A stretch of 64,000 nucleotides of DNA from JALHNI01 sp044226365. Lineage in GTDB: Bacteria; Acidobacteriota; Terriglobia; Bryobacterales; Bryobacteraceae. The stretch spans positions 1 to 64,000 of the forward strand of contig JBGAHE010000003.1 in the NCBI GenBank assembly GCA_044226365.1, given 5' to 3'. This document shows, piece by piece, positions 34,739 to 44,532 of the stretch; within the stretch, counting starts at the first letter, position 1; each line of letters begins with the position of its first letter. A program made the position numbers and the translations under genes. The notes beneath the pieces were generated by a model. The model worked only from the letters and a program-made list of their open reading frames with translations, was not told the origin of the DNA and ran no database searches.

Positions 34739-35385
34739 TGCGGATGATGAGCGCCTTATTGCTGCTGTTCCCGCTGCAGGCGGAGTTGATCGACCGCGTG
34801 GCGGTGAGCGTAGGGAATACGGTGATTACCGAAAGCGAGATTCTGGAGCAAATGCGCGTGCGCGCCCTGCTGGAAGGAACGCCGCTGAAGCTGGATGGGG
34901 AAAGCAAACGCGATGCGGCCGACCGGCTGATTCAGCAGACTCTGATCCGGCGGGAAATCGAGACGACCCACTATGTGGTGCCGGAGTCGCTTTCGGTTGA
35001 GCCGTTGGTGACTGATTTTCGCAAGAGCCGCTTCAACAACGATGATGCGGCCTATCGCGCGGCGTTGCGGAGCGCCGGGGTGACCGAGGAGGAGTTGAAG
35101 GCGAATTTCCTCTGGCAACTGACAGTGTTGCGCTTCATCGAATATCGGTTTCGCCCGGGTATTCAGGTGACGACGGAGGACGTTAAGAGCTACTACGAGT
35201 TGCGCTATCTGGAAGAATGGCGGGCGCAATCCAAAGAGGCCCCGCCACCGATCGAAAGCGTGGCGGCGAAGATCGAAGAGATTTTGGTCCAGGAGCGGAT
35301 CGACAATCAGCTGGATCGCTGGATTAGCCTGACGAGGACGCAGGTGAGCATTCGTTATCGCGAGGAGGTTTTCGAAGGATCGTGA
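34738..35385 (+). CDS. SurA N-terminal-like periplasmic chaperone without PPIase domain
   Basis: The 215-residue product has a short leader (MRMMSALLLLFPLQA), then the SurA-type opening IDRVAVSVGNTVITESEIL and a helical chaperone domain. A C-terminal helix follows in the place where SurA has its parvulin domains; no parvulin PPIase motif is visible and the protein is about half the usual length. SurA-like proteins escort outer-membrane proteins to the Omp85 machine. It starts within the TGA of the Omp85 gene and overlaps the tamB-like gene by four bases, so its work is probably tied to both. Confidence 0.75.
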   Translation: MRMMSALLLLFPLQAELIDRVAVSVGNTVITESEILEQMRVRALLEGTPLKLDGESKRDAADRLIQQTLIRREIETTHYVVPESLSVEPLVTDFRKSRFNNDDAAYRAALRSAGVTEEELKANFLWQLTVLRFIEYRFRPGIQVTTEDVKSYYELRYLEEWRAQSKEAPPPIESVAAKIEEILVQERIDNQLDRWISLTRTQVSIRYREEVFEGS

Positions 35386-38300
35386 AGCGCATCCGCAAGG
35401 TGATCCTCGCGTCACTGGTTCTGCTCCTGCTCCTGGCAGGCGGCGGCCTCCTGCTGTGGCGATCGGACTGGTTAGCCGGTAAGATCCGGGAGCGCGCCGT
35501 GGCAGAGGTCTTTAAGGCGACTGGGGCCACCGCGACGTTCGGCGCATTTGAGTGGGATTGGACGCGCGGAGTGGTGCGGATCGACGACATTCTGCTGCGC
35601 GGTCAGGAATTGCCTACGGACCTGCCGTTTGTGCGGATCGCACGGGCGGAGATTTCGCTGAAGGTCCTTTCGTTCATCAATCCGAACGTGGATCTGCGGG
35701 CGGTGAAGCTGACACGGCCTGAAGTCCACATCATCACCTACCCGGACGGGACGAACAATATTCCGAGCCGCCGCCGGGGCCGCAAGCCGGACGAAGTGCT
35801 CGCGGACTTCATCAAGCTGGGCATCAACCAGATCGACGCGCATCAGGGCATCTTCACCTGGAACCACGAAGAGATTCCGTTCGATTTCCATGGCGAAGAT
35901 CTGGAAGTATCGCTGACGCTGGGGCGCCAACTGTATCGGGGCAAAGCGAGCGCGGACCGGGCCGTGCTGAAGCTGCCCGACCTTCGCGATCTGCGCTTCA
36001 GTGCCGCGACCGACGTGGTGCTGGAGAGCAATCAGGTAACGTTCACGAACCTCAACGGGACGATGGGCGGCATGCGACTGGAAGCGGCCGGGCAGTTGAA
36101 GACGTGGGTGAAGCCGGTGCTGACCGCGAAGGTGAAGGCCCAGGGACCGATCCGCGAAGTAGTGGCGCAGTTCGGGCTCCCGGTGGAACCTCAGGGCGAG
36201 GGGAGCGCTGAGGGCGAGGTGAACTATAACGCGGGCTGGGCGTTTGTGGGTCAATTGGCCGGGCGGAATCTGGCATATCGGCGCGGGCCGGTGAACGTTT
36301 CCGGAGTCAGTGCGAGCGCCAAGGCAAACTATCAGTTTCGCCGCGAGACCGGACATCATCTGGAACTAACGCGGGTGCGGACGGATGCGCCGCTCGGCGT
36401 CTTTCGCGGAACGGCGACGATCACCAGTACGACGCATCTGATCCGGGGCACGATCGGGAACGTGCGACTGGACGATGCCCAGAACTTCTTGAGGCCGGGC
36501 TTACCGTCCTGGGGCTCGCTGGTGTTTGGTCCGGTGGTGATTCAGGGCGATCATGGCGCCAGCCGCGTGTCCGCTCACCTGACCCTTTCGCCGACCGACG
36601 GCGAGCATCCGCTGGGGGGACAGGTGAACCTGGCGTACGACTCGCGCACGCAGGATGTGGGGGTGACGAATACGCATCTGGAAACGCACTCAACTCAGTT
36701 GGACATCGCGGGACATTTGTTGACCGGACTCGACGTGGATCTGACGACGTCGAATCTGGCGGAGTTGCCGTTAGTGAATGAGTGGCCGATTCGGATCGAG
36801 AACGGCGGGAACATCACGTTTCGTGGCCTGGTGTCGGGGGACCTGAGCAATCCGGCCGTGCGGGGGCAGGTGACGGCGGCCAAGCTGTTGGTCGACGATG
36901 AGCGCGTGGATCGGGCGGCCGGATACGTACAAGCTCGCAGTAACCGGGTGGAGGTGGAGCGCCTGGAAGTGATCCGCGACGCGCAACGGGTGACAGGAAC
37001 GATGGCTGCATCACTGCGGGAGTGGCAGAGTCACCCGAACAGCACCTTGCAAGGCAAGCTCACGGTCGCCAACGTCGAGGTGATGCCCTACGTGCCGGAC
37101 GCTCGGGGCCGGGTGAAGGGCACGGTGGATCTGGCGGGGACGGTGGGGGAGCCACGCCTGGATGGGTCGCTGGAATGGACGGAAGCGGGCTATCAGGCGC
37201 AGGCTTTGGGCACGGTGAGCGGGAGGCTGCTCTATGGCGAGCGGCAGATCGAAGTCCGCAATGGCCAATTGATTATGGACCGGCAGCCGGTGCAGTTCTC
37301 GGGTAGCTTTACGCATCGGCCGGACAACTATCGCAGCGGGACGTTTCAGGTTATGGCGAAGGGAGCGGGGCTGGTGCTCGAGCGATTCCCTTATTTCCGA
37401 GAGAGGCTGCCCGGCTGGACCGGACAAGCCGAGGTGGATGGCCGAGCACGAGGACAGTTGGTGAACGGCGACCCAACGTTCAGTTCTTTGGATGGCCGGT
37501 TGGTGGTGCAGCAGGCAGCCTACGAGGGCAAGGCGATTGGCGCCGTGACGCTGCACGCGAAGTCGGAGGGGAGCGATCTGAGTTTGACGGCGAACGCGCT
37601 GGTGAAGGGGTCGTCGGTGACGGCGACCTCGCGATGGCAGCTCGGTGGACAGATGCCAGGCCAGGGGACCTTCGAGATCCGCGGCGCGAAGCTGGACGAT
37701 TTCCAGGAGTTTCTGGCGGGTTCTAACGGAGCGACGCCTTCGTCGATGGACTTGCGTATGGAGGCAACGGGCGCGTTCCGGGGTAGCTTGCGGGCACCGG
37801 AGACGATCAAGGGGACGCTGAAGATCGGGCAGCTTGCATTGACGCCGCGGCAGGAGAACATGACCGAGACGGTGCGGCGCGACTTTACGCTGCGTAACGA
37901 CGGTCCGATTGAGTTGACGTTCGACGCGAATGGTCTGGACATCAAGCAGGCCAAGCTGTCGGCGAAAGACACGAAGCTGAGCGCTTCAGGCCTGTTAGCT
38001 CGTTCGGGCCAGACCTCAGCCAATTTCCGGATGGTGGGCGAGGCGAATCTGGCGGTACTTTCGGCGCTGAAGGCGGACCTGCTGGCGACGGGCGTTTCGA
38101 CGCTGGACCTGACAGTGCGCGGGTCGGTGTCGCAGCCCGTGATGGCCGGCCGGATGGAACTGCGGGACGCGTCGTTCTTCCTGCGCGATGTGCCCAATGG
38201 TCTCGAGAAGGTGAATGGCACGATCTTCTTTGACCGTTCGCGGGCTCGTTTGGAGAACCTGACGGCGCAATCGGGCGGCGGGACGATCCGGTTGAGCGGC

Positions 38301-39305
38301 TTTATCGGGTTCGGCGGCGAGTTGAGCTATCAGTTACAAGCGCAAGCGGATAATACGCGCGTGCGCTATCCCGAGGGTGTGAGCACGTCGGTGAATGCGT
38401 CGTTGACGCTCGCCGGGAGCGCGCAGCGCAGTCTGCTTTCGGGATCCATCACCTTGCTGCGCGCGGCGCTCACGCCGAGAACCGACCTCGGAACACTGAT
38501 TGCGAATTCGAGTCAGGCGACCAACTCGACGCCGCGCGTGGAGAACGAGTTCCTGAAGAACATGCAGTTTGACGTGCGGGTGGATACAGCGCTGAACGCG
38601 CAGTTGACCACGTCGCTGACGCAGAATGTGGAAGCCGAGGTAAACCTGCGGCTGCGTGGAACGCCGGCGCGGCCGGTGCTGCTGGGGCGGACGTCGTTTA
38701 CGCAAGGCGAGATCAGCTTCTTCGGAACGAAGTATACGATCGACCGCGGCGAAGTGAACTTCTATAACCCGACCAAGATTGAACCGGTGATCAATCTGGA
38801 CTTACAGACGCGTGTGCGCGGTGTGGTGGTGACGATCAACTTTGCCGGGCCGGCGAATAAGCTGAATCTCTCCTATCGGTCCGATCCGCCGCTGCAATCG
38901 TCAGAGATTCTGGCCTTGTTGACGGTAGGTAGAACACCGACCGGTTCGGTGAGCAGCGGGGCGAACGTACAATCGCCCACGTTTCTGCAGGGCGCCAGCA
39001 GCGCGCTGTTGGGGCAGGCGGTCGCTTCGCCCATCACCGGGCGTCTGCAACGGTTGTTCGGCGTGAGCCGCGTGCGCATCGATCCGCAATTGACGGGACT
39101 CGAGAATACGGCGCAGGCGCGGTTGACCATTGAGCAACAAGTCTCTCGCGATTTGACGGTGACCTTTATCACCAATCTGAATCGGACGCAGCAGCAGATT
39201 GTCAGCGTGGAGTGGGATTTCTCGCGCGAGTTCTCGGCGCTCGCGGTGCGAGACGAGAACGGCGTTTTCGGACTCGACTTCTTTTACCGAAAGCGGTTCA
39301 AATGA
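35382..39305 (+). CDS. tamB: TamB-like translocation and assembly module protein
   Basis: The 1307-residue product starts with GTG inside the stop of the previous gene. It has an N-terminal transmembrane anchor (about residues 8-26), an AsmA-like start (TRPEVHII, LRAVKL), a long run of beta-helical repeats and a C-terminal TamB/DUF490 domain. The latter includes the region GTKYTIDRGEVNFYNPTKIEPVINL-like pattern near 1120-1145, and the protein ends VFGLDFFYRKRFK. TamB spans the periplasm and works with TamA or BamA in envelope and lipid transport. Its operon position supports that role here. Confidence 0.88.
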   Translation: MKRIRKVILASLVLLLLLAGGGLLLWRSDWLAGKIRERAVAEVFKATGATATFGAFEWDWTRGVVRIDDILLRGQELPTDLPFVRIARAEISLKVLSFINPNVDLRAVKLTRPEVHIITYPDGTNNIPSRRRGRKPDEVLADFIKLGINQIDAHQGIFTWNHEEIPFDFHGEDLEVSLTLGRQLYRGKASADRAVLKLPDLRDLRFSAATDVVLESNQVTFTNLNGTMGGMRLEAAGQLKTWVKPVLTAKVKAQGPIREVVAQFGLPVEPQGEGSAEGEVNYNAGWAFVGQLAGRNLAYRRGPVNVSGVSASAKANYQFRRETGHHLELTRVRTDAPLGVFRGTATITSTTHLIRGTIGNVRLDDAQNFLRPGLPSWGSLVFGPVVIQGDHGASRVSAHLTLSPTDGEHPLGGQVNLAYDSRTQDVGVTNTHLETHSTQLDIAGHLLTGLDVDLTTSNLAELPLVNEWPIRIENGGNITFRGLVSGDLSNPAVRGQVTAAKLLVDDERVDRAAGYVQARSNRVEVERLEVIRDAQRVTGTMAASLREWQSHPNSTLQGKLTVANVEVMPYVPDARGRVKGTVDLAGTVGEPRLDGSLEWTEAGYQAQALGTVSGRLLYGERQIEVRNGQLIMDRQPVQFSGSFTHRPDNYRSGTFQVMAKGAGLVLERFPYFRERLPGWTGQAEVDGRARGQLVNGDPTFSSLDGRLVVQQAAYEGKAIGAVTLHAKSEGSDLSLTANALVKGSSVTATSRWQLGGQMPGQGTFEIRGAKLDDFQEFLAGSNGATPSSMDLRMEATGAFRGSLRAPETIKGTLKIGQLALTPRQENMTETVRRDFTLRNDGPIELTFDANGLDIKQAKLSAKDTKLSASGLLARSGQTSANFRMVGEANLAVLSALKADLLATGVSTLDLTVRGSVSQPVMAGRMELRDASFFLRDVPNGLEKVNGTIFFDRSRARLENLTAQSGGGTIRLSGFIGFGGELSYQLQAQADNTRVRYPEGVSTSVNASLTLAGSAQRSLLSGSITLLRAALTPRTDLGTLIANSSQATNSTPRVENEFLKNMQFDVRVDTALNAQLTTSLTQNVEAEVNLRLRGTPARPVLLGRTSFTQGEISFFGTKYTIDRGEVNFYNPTKIEPVINLDLQTRVRGVVVTINFAGPANKLNLSYRSDPPLQSSEILALLTVGRTPTGSVSSGANVQSPTFLQGASSALLGQAVASPITGRLQRLFGVSRVRIDPQLTGLENTAQARLTIEQQVSRDLTVTFITNLNRTQQQIVSVEWDFSREFSALAVRDENGVFGLDFFYRKRFK

Positions 39306-39598
39306 AGCTGCGCAAGGTTCAAGGCAAACTCAAGATCGAGCACAGCATCATCGATGGCTTGCGCGACGTGCTGGAGCGGCTGTTGAATGAGAACCCGGAG
39401 ATTCGCTCCATCGTGCCGGGCGTGATTCGTCCGGTGCGCGATGCGAAGGGTGAAGTAAAGATCCGCGTGACGGTGCCGACGACGAATGGCTGGAAGGCGA
39501 TTGCGCTGAGCGCGGGGGCGCGGCAGGAGTTGTTCATCTCGACAACCTGGAGTCAGGACGAGTTAGAGATGGCGATCAGCAAGTTACTCAAACGTTAA
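39302..39598 (+). CDS. small DUF2103-like protein
   Basis: I chose ATG 39302, which lies inside the tamB-like stop (ATGA), giving 98 residues. The sequence opens MKLRKVQGKLKIEHSIIDGL and has PEIRSIVPGVIRPV near residue 45, which resembles the DUF2103 family of predicted metal-binding proteins. It has no signal peptide or membrane segment, so it should be cytoplasmic. The coupling to tamB is tight, but no functional link is known. A frame extending upstream of 39302 is unsupported. Confidence 0.55.
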   Translation: MKLRKVQGKLKIEHSIIDGLRDVLERLLNENPEIRSIVPGVIRPVRDAKGEVKIRVTVPTTNGWKAIALSAGARQELFISTTWSQDELEMAISKLLKR

Positions 39599-39634
39599 CA
39601 CCCACTTCACGGGCGTCGTTATACAATTCGGGCA

Positions 39635-42205
39635 ATGGTGGCCATTAGCCCGAAGTCGCCCCTCCTGATCGCCTTTCTTCTCACTTCCCTTCCCGCGTTC
39701 AGCCAAACGCCAACCGTCAAGCTGACGAGCGTGCCGGCCTTCGGCGAGACTGGTGAGTTACGCGGACAGGCAAGCCTGGCGGCGGCCGCGGGAGCGCAGA
39801 TTTACGCCTTCGTATTTATTCCGGATGTGGGCTGGACGTTGCCCAGTTGCCAAGCAATGACGGTGGCGAGCAATGGAGCGTTCAGTTTGCCGCTGGCGAG
39901 CGCGCTCGAGCGATATGCCACACGGTTCAGCGTGTACCTGGTGCCAGCCGCCGTGCGTCCCTCGTGCGGCAATTCGGCGGCCATCCCAACCGAAGTGGAG
40001 CGCGGGGCGATCGCCTCTTCGACGTTGCCACGATTGCCGGTGCTCAAGACACTGCGCTTCTCGGGGCTGGACTGGTTCATCAAGGCGCCGCCCGCAAAGG
40101 TGGGGCCGGGCCCGCAGCTCTTCAACGAGAACAATGCGTTTGTGGATGCGCAAGGCCGGTTGCATCTGAAGGTGAGCCGGTGCGGGAGTGAGTGGTGCGC
40201 GGCGGAGATCTTTACGAAAGAGCGGGTAGGGTACGGAAGTTATTCGTTCGCGATTGAAGGCGCGGTGCATGACCTTGATCGCAACCTGACGCTGGGTTTC
40301 TTCACGTGGGATGAAACGGCGGTGCAGCAGAATCATCGCGAGTGGGATGTGGAGTTCAGCCGTTGGGGCGACGCCGGCACGACGACGAATGCTCAGTACG
40401 TGGTGCAGCCGGCAACGGTGGGCGGCAACATACGGCGCTTCGCGATGACCGCCGCGACCGCCTCGGTGAGTCAGGTGACGTGGACGCCGACGCAGTTGCA
40501 GTTCAGCACGGGTGAGGCCAGCGGAGGTTCGCCGATCGCGCAGTGGACTTATTCCGGAGGCGTGCCGGACGTGGGGGCGGCGCGGCTCCATTTGAATCTT
40601 TACGTCAACACCGGCTCGGGCCCGGCCAATGGCAATGAGCGCGAAGTGATTCTGACGCGGGCCAACTATACGCCGGCGACAAATCAGGTGGGCTTTGACC
40701 GAATCTCGGCAGAGCTGCCGGCGGCGGCGGCGAGCGGGACGGCGTTGTTGGTGGGTGGGGCGGGATGCCCGGCGGTGGTGGAGTCCGATAGTCCGTGGCT
40801 GACGGTGGTGGGTCCGGCGAAGTGGAACGTGGGGTCGGCAGTGCAGTATCAGGTGGAGGCGAACCCAACGGGTCCGCGGGTGGGGCATCTGATCCTGACG
40901 GGCGAGAGTTGTACGTTGTCGGTGGACAAGCAGGTGTTCACAGTGAACCAGACGGGGTTGATTTGCGATCCATCCTTTCCGGTGGCGGGAACGAGCGTGG
41001 GCTACTTGCCGACGACGCGGACGGTCGCGGTGCGCGGGTCAGCCAGTACGTGCGGCTGGACGGTGGCGGCTTCGGCAAGTTGGCTGCGCGTGGCGGCCAA
41101 CAACAGCGGGACAGGCGATGGGACGATCGAGGTGACGGTGGAGCCCAACCCGACAGGCGAGTTGCGGCGGGGGAATCTGGTGCTGAGCAACGGGAAGACG
41201 CACGTGGTGGAGCAGGATGCGGCGGGCAATGTGCTGGCCCTGGCGCCGGATGTGTGGGAGCTTTGCGACGCGAATCCGCAGCGCTTTGCCGCATCGTGGA
41301 TCTCTGACCAGACGGCCACGGAACTGCGGCTGACGCGGCCGGACGGCGTGCTGATTGGACGGGTGGGGAATGCGGGGACGGGTCCGCTGCCGGCGAACCT
41401 GCCGGATGGTTCGGTGATTTATCTGGCGGCGTCGCCGGAGTCGCGCAATCCGGGGCGGGTGCTCGCGAGTGCTCGCGTAACGGTGCGGTCGTCGAACTGC
41501 ACAGGTCCGCTGATCGGGCCGGGGGGCGTGGTGAACGCGGCCAGCTACTCGGCGGCGGGCGTGGCGCCGGGATCACTGATTTCGGTGTTCGGCGTTCGCC
41601 TGAGCAGTGGCACAGCCCAAGCCCTCACGCTACCGTTCCCGGAAGAGTTGGCAGGAACAGTGGTGACGATCTCCGGGGTGCGGTGTCCGCTGTCGTACGT
41701 GTCGCCCGGCCAGATCAACCTGATTGTGCCCTCGACGCTGCCCGCGGGGCGGCATCGGTTGACGATTGGGACGGCGAGTGCCGAGGTCCTGGTAACGCGC
41801 ACAGCCGGGGGCCTCTTCACGCTGAATGGCCGCGGAACGGGGACGCCCATCGTCGCGGTAACGGCGGTGATGAACAATGGCGAGACGAGGGCGATTCCAG
41901 CTTATGTGTGCACGGTGACTTGTACGCCGACGACGATCCGGCTGGGGCCGGGAATCGCGCAGCTGTACCTGGTGCTGTACGGAACCGGGTTCCGCAACTT
42001 CAGTTCTGCGACGGCGTTCGTGGGCGAGTACGAAGCGGAAGTGCTTTACGCCGGGCCGGCCGAGGGCTTCCCCGGCGTCGATCAGGTCAATCTGCGGATA
42101 CTGTCACCGCCGGCATTCAGCGGGCAACAGCGGCTGCGGATGATCACCGACGGGCAAGACGCCAATCTGGTAGATCTGCTCTTCGAGGCCGGGGCGCAGC
42201 CTTAG
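39635..42205 (+). CDS. secreted GH16-like protein with BACON-like and TIGR03437 domains
   Basis: The 856-residue product has a signal peptide ending near LPAFSQ (about residue 24). It then has a small N-terminal beta domain and a concanavalin-type glycoside hydrolase 16-like domain (about 140-345) with the active-site-like strand REWDVEFSRWG in place of the E-x-D-x-E core. One or two BACON-like beta domains follow (about 350-530), and a Solibacter-type C-terminal domain TIGR03437 (about 625-856, with VVNAASYSAAGVAPGSLISV). GH16 enzymes cut beta-glucans or galactans. The EWDVE spacing keeps three acidic positions, so activity is possible. It is the best marker of the lineage in this window. 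Confidence 0.75.
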   Translation: MVAISPKSPLLIAFLLTSLPAFSQTPTVKLTSVPAFGETGELRGQASLAAAAGAQIYAFVFIPDVGWTLPSCQAMTVASNGAFSLPLASALERYATRFSVYLVPAAVRPSCGNSAAIPTEVERGAIASSTLPRLPVLKTLRFSGLDWFIKAPPAKVGPGPQLFNENNAFVDAQGRLHLKVSRCGSEWCAAEIFTKERVGYGSYSFAIEGAVHDLDRNLTLGFFTWDETAVQQNHREWDVEFSRWGDAGTTTNAQYVVQPATVGGNIRRFAMTAATASVSQVTWTPTQLQFSTGEASGGSPIAQWTYSGGVPDVGAARLHLNLYVNTGSGPANGNEREVILTRANYTPATNQVGFDRISAELPAAAASGTALLVGGAGCPAVVESDSPWLTVVGPAKWNVGSAVQYQVEANPTGPRVGHLILTGESCTLSVDKQVFTVNQTGLICDPSFPVAGTSVGYLPTTRTVAVRGSASTCGWTVAASASWLRVAANNSGTGDGTIEVTVEPNPTGELRRGNLVLSNGKTHVVEQDAAGNVLALAPDVWELCDANPQRFAASWISDQTATELRLTRPDGVLIGRVGNAGTGPLPANLPDGSVIYLAASPESRNPGRVLASARVTVRSSNCTGPLIGPGGVVNAASYSAAGVAPGSLISVFGVRLSSGTAQALTLPFPEELAGTVVTISGVRCPLSYVSPGQINLIVPSTLPAGRHRLTIGTASAEVLVTRTAGGLFTLNGRGTGTPIVAVTAVMNNGETRAIPAYVCTVTCTPTTIRLGPGIAQLYLVLYGTGFRNFSSATAFVGEYEAEVLYAGPAEGFPGVDQVNLRILSPPAFSGQQRLRMITDGQDANLVDLLFEAGAQP

Positions 42206-42987
42206 TCGAAAGACGCCAGGAAGGCGAGCACGTGGCAGAGAACCGACTGGGTGGCAGACCAGTGCAGGGCGTGGCCTCCGCGAATCTTGACGTGCGTGAC
42301 GTCGGCGGCCGTGCGGGTGAGGGCTTCCGCGTCGAGGTCGCTGAGCATGCCGCCCATCTCAGGGTCCGCCTGTAGAAGAAGGGCCGGCGCGTTGAGGCCG
42401 GCGAAGATCTCGGTGAGCGAATAGCCGTGGAGCCAAGTGCCGTCGGCGATGGGATCGAGCACGGCGGGGTCGAGGCGGCGCAGACAGGAGGCGGAGAAGC
42501 GCAGGGTGGTGGGATCGCGGGTGTCGCCGCAGCGGATGGCGTTGCCGGGTCCGTAGCGCAGTTCGGCAAGTTCTTGGGCGAGGACACCTACGGGCTTCTG
42601 CGAGCCAGCGAAGGCCCGCAGCCCGGTGAAGTAGCTGCCGAGGGGCGAATCGTGGATGCGTTCACCCATGGTGTGAAAGGGCGGATCCTCCAGCACGACG
42701 CCGGTGACGCGTTTGGGTCGCTTGGCAGCCAGGGCCGCAGCCACCATCGCGCCAAGCGAGTGGCCGTAGACGAAGACGCGCTGCTGGGGGACGATGTCCA
42801 GAAAGGCGACGGCGTCCTCCAGATAATCGATGACCCGGTAGGGGCCCCGGCGCGGCGAGGTGCCGTGGCCACGGAAATCGTGCTGGTGCAACTGGTAGTG
42901 CTCGCCAAGGGTGCCGGCGATCGGGGCGAAGGTCGCAGCACGGCGAGTGACACCGTGCAGAAAAAGAATGGCGGCTTCCGCTTTCAT
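42202..42987 (-). CDS. alpha/beta hydrolase
   Basis: I chose ATG 42987 (261 residues), at the normal family start MKAEAAILFLHG; the frame is open further upstream but crosses the start of the divergent ThuA gene. The oxyanion HG lies at residues 11-12, the nucleophile Ser 77 in GHSLG, and the catalytic His in GGHALHW near residue 240. An Asp in LLLQADPE would complete the triad. The substrate is unknown. Its stop overlaps the stop of the convergent secreted protein (shared TTAG at 42202-42205). Confidence 0.85.
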   Translation of the reverse strand: MKAEAAILFLHGVTRRAATFAPIAGTLGEHYQLHQHDFRGHGTSPRRGPYRVIDYLEDAVAFLDIVPQQRVFVYGHSLGAMVAAALAAKRPKRVTGVVLEDPPFHTMGERIHDSPLGSYFTGLRAFAGSQKPVGVLAQELAELRYGPGNAIRCGDTRDPTTLRFSASCLRRLDPAVLDPIADGTWLHGYSLTEIFAGLNAPALLLQADPEMGGMLSDLDAEALTRTAADVTHVKIRGGHALHWSATQSVLCHVLAFLASFD

Positions 42988-43020
42988 CGACTCAAGGATA
43001 GCCGATACACTGTGGGTCTC

Positions 43021-44532
43021 ATGCGTTTGGTATGCCTGATGCTGCTGGCGGCGGCCGCGGTGGCCGCGCCCCCGAAGAAGATCGTGATCATCGCGGGACG
43101 GAAGAGTCATCCGCCGGGGTTCCACGAGTACGTGAAAAGCGCTCAACTGTTGAAGGTGATGTTGGAGCGGGCAACCAAGGATGCGCGGGTGGAACTGCAC
43201 TTCAACGGATGGCCGGAGGATCCGTCGACGCTCGACACGGCGAACTCGATCATCTACCTATCCGATGGCCAAGACGGAGACCTCTATAATCCCGTGCCGT
43301 TTATGACGCCGGAGCGGATGCCGGTGATCGAGAAACAGATGAAGCGCGGGTGTGGCCTGGGCCTGATCCACTTTTCGACTTTCGCGCCGGACCAGTTTGG
43401 GCCGCAGATTCTGGCGTGGACCGGCGGGTACTTCGACTGGCAGGACGATACGGGAGCGCGGAAGTGGTACTCGGCAATCAAGACGTTGGAGACACGTGTG
43501 GAGCCCGCCACGGCGGACCATCCGGCGCTACGCGGGTTAGCGGCGTTCGATTACAAAGAGGAGTTCTACTATCAGATTCGCTTTCCGGAGAATCGGACAG
43601 GCTGGAAGCCGCTGATGCGCGTGCCGGCATTGGGTGGGACGGCCGATTCCCAGGTGGTGGGCTGGTCGGTGGAGCGGGCCGACGGCGGACGGGGATTTGG
43701 CACTTCGATGGGGCACTTCTGGGCGAACTGGCGGTTGCCCAGTTACCGGAAGTACTTTCTCAATCTGATTGCGTGGAGCGCAGGGGTGGAGATTCCGGCC
43801 CAAGGCTTGGGGGCAGACTTCGTCGAGGAGACCAGCCGGCTATTGGTGCCGAACCCGGTGAAGACGCTGCTGCTGACGGGCGATGATCATCCGGCGCATC
43901 TGTGGAAACAGACGACGGTGTCCTTGATTGAGGACCTGAACAATCGGGGGCCGGAATTCGACGTGCGGGTGACGGAGGATCCGAATGACTTGGCCCAGTT
44001 GGAGGGCTACCAATTGCTGGTGCTGCACTACGCGAACTGGACGAGCCCCGGTCTGAGCGAGGCGGCGAAGGCTGGCTTGGTGCGATATCTGGAACGCGGC
44101 GGGGGGCTGGTGGTCATCCATTTTGCGAATGGCGCTTTTCATCATTCGCTGCCGAAATCGCCCGGTACGGATTGGCCGGGCTATCGCGAGATTGTGGCGC
44201 GTGTGTGGGACCACACGCAGAAGACCGTGGGCCATGACAAATACGGCAAGTTCCGCGTGGACGTGAAACCGCACGCGCTGACGCGAGGTCTCGAGAGCTT
44301 TGAGACGACGGACGAACTCTACTTTGGACAGGTGGGCACTCGTGAAGTGGAGGTGCTGGCGACGGCGAGATCGAAGCAGACCGGGAAAGACGAGCCGATG
44401 GCGATGATCTATCGCTACGGGAAGGGTCGCGTTTTTCAGACGGTGCTGGGGCATTCGCTCGAAGCGCAGCGCAGCTACGGCACGACCCAATTGATCCGGC
44501 GCGGCGCCAGTTGGGCAGCGGGACGAAACTAA
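43021..44532 (+). CDS. exported protein with two ThuA-like domains
   Basis: I chose ATG 43021 (503 residues), which opens with a signal peptide (MRLVCLMLLAAAAVAAP). Two class-I-amidotransferase-like ThuA domains lie in tandem: one from about residue 18 (IVIIAGRKSHPPGFHEY, with the histidine of SFGTSMGHFWANW-like segment near 225) and one from about 285 (LLLTGDDHPAHLW, with a VIHFANGAFHHS segment near 365 and VLGHSLEAQ near 480). ThuA proteins are linked to trehalose or other sugar use, and are common in this lineage. The function is uncertain. The stop overlaps that of the convergent membrane protein gene. Confidence 0.8.
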   Translation: MRLVCLMLLAAAAVAAPPKKIVIIAGRKSHPPGFHEYVKSAQLLKVMLERATKDARVELHFNGWPEDPSTLDTANSIIYLSDGQDGDLYNPVPFMTPERMPVIEKQMKRGCGLGLIHFSTFAPDQFGPQILAWTGGYFDWQDDTGARKWYSAIKTLETRVEPATADHPALRGLAAFDYKEEFYYQIRFPENRTGWKPLMRVPALGGTADSQVVGWSVERADGGRGFGTSMGHFWANWRLPSYRKYFLNLIAWSAGVEIPAQGLGADFVEETSRLLVPNPVKTLLLTGDDHPAHLWKQTTVSLIEDLNNRGPEFDVRVTEDPNDLAQLEGYQLLVLHYANWTSPGLSEAAKAGLVRYLERGGGLVVIHFANGAFHHSLPKSPGTDWPGYREIVARVWDHTQKTVGHDKYGKFRVDVKPHALTRGLESFETTDELYFGQVGTREVEVLATARSKQTGKDEPMAMIYRYGKGRVFQTVLGHSLEAQRSYGTTQLIRRGASWAAGRN

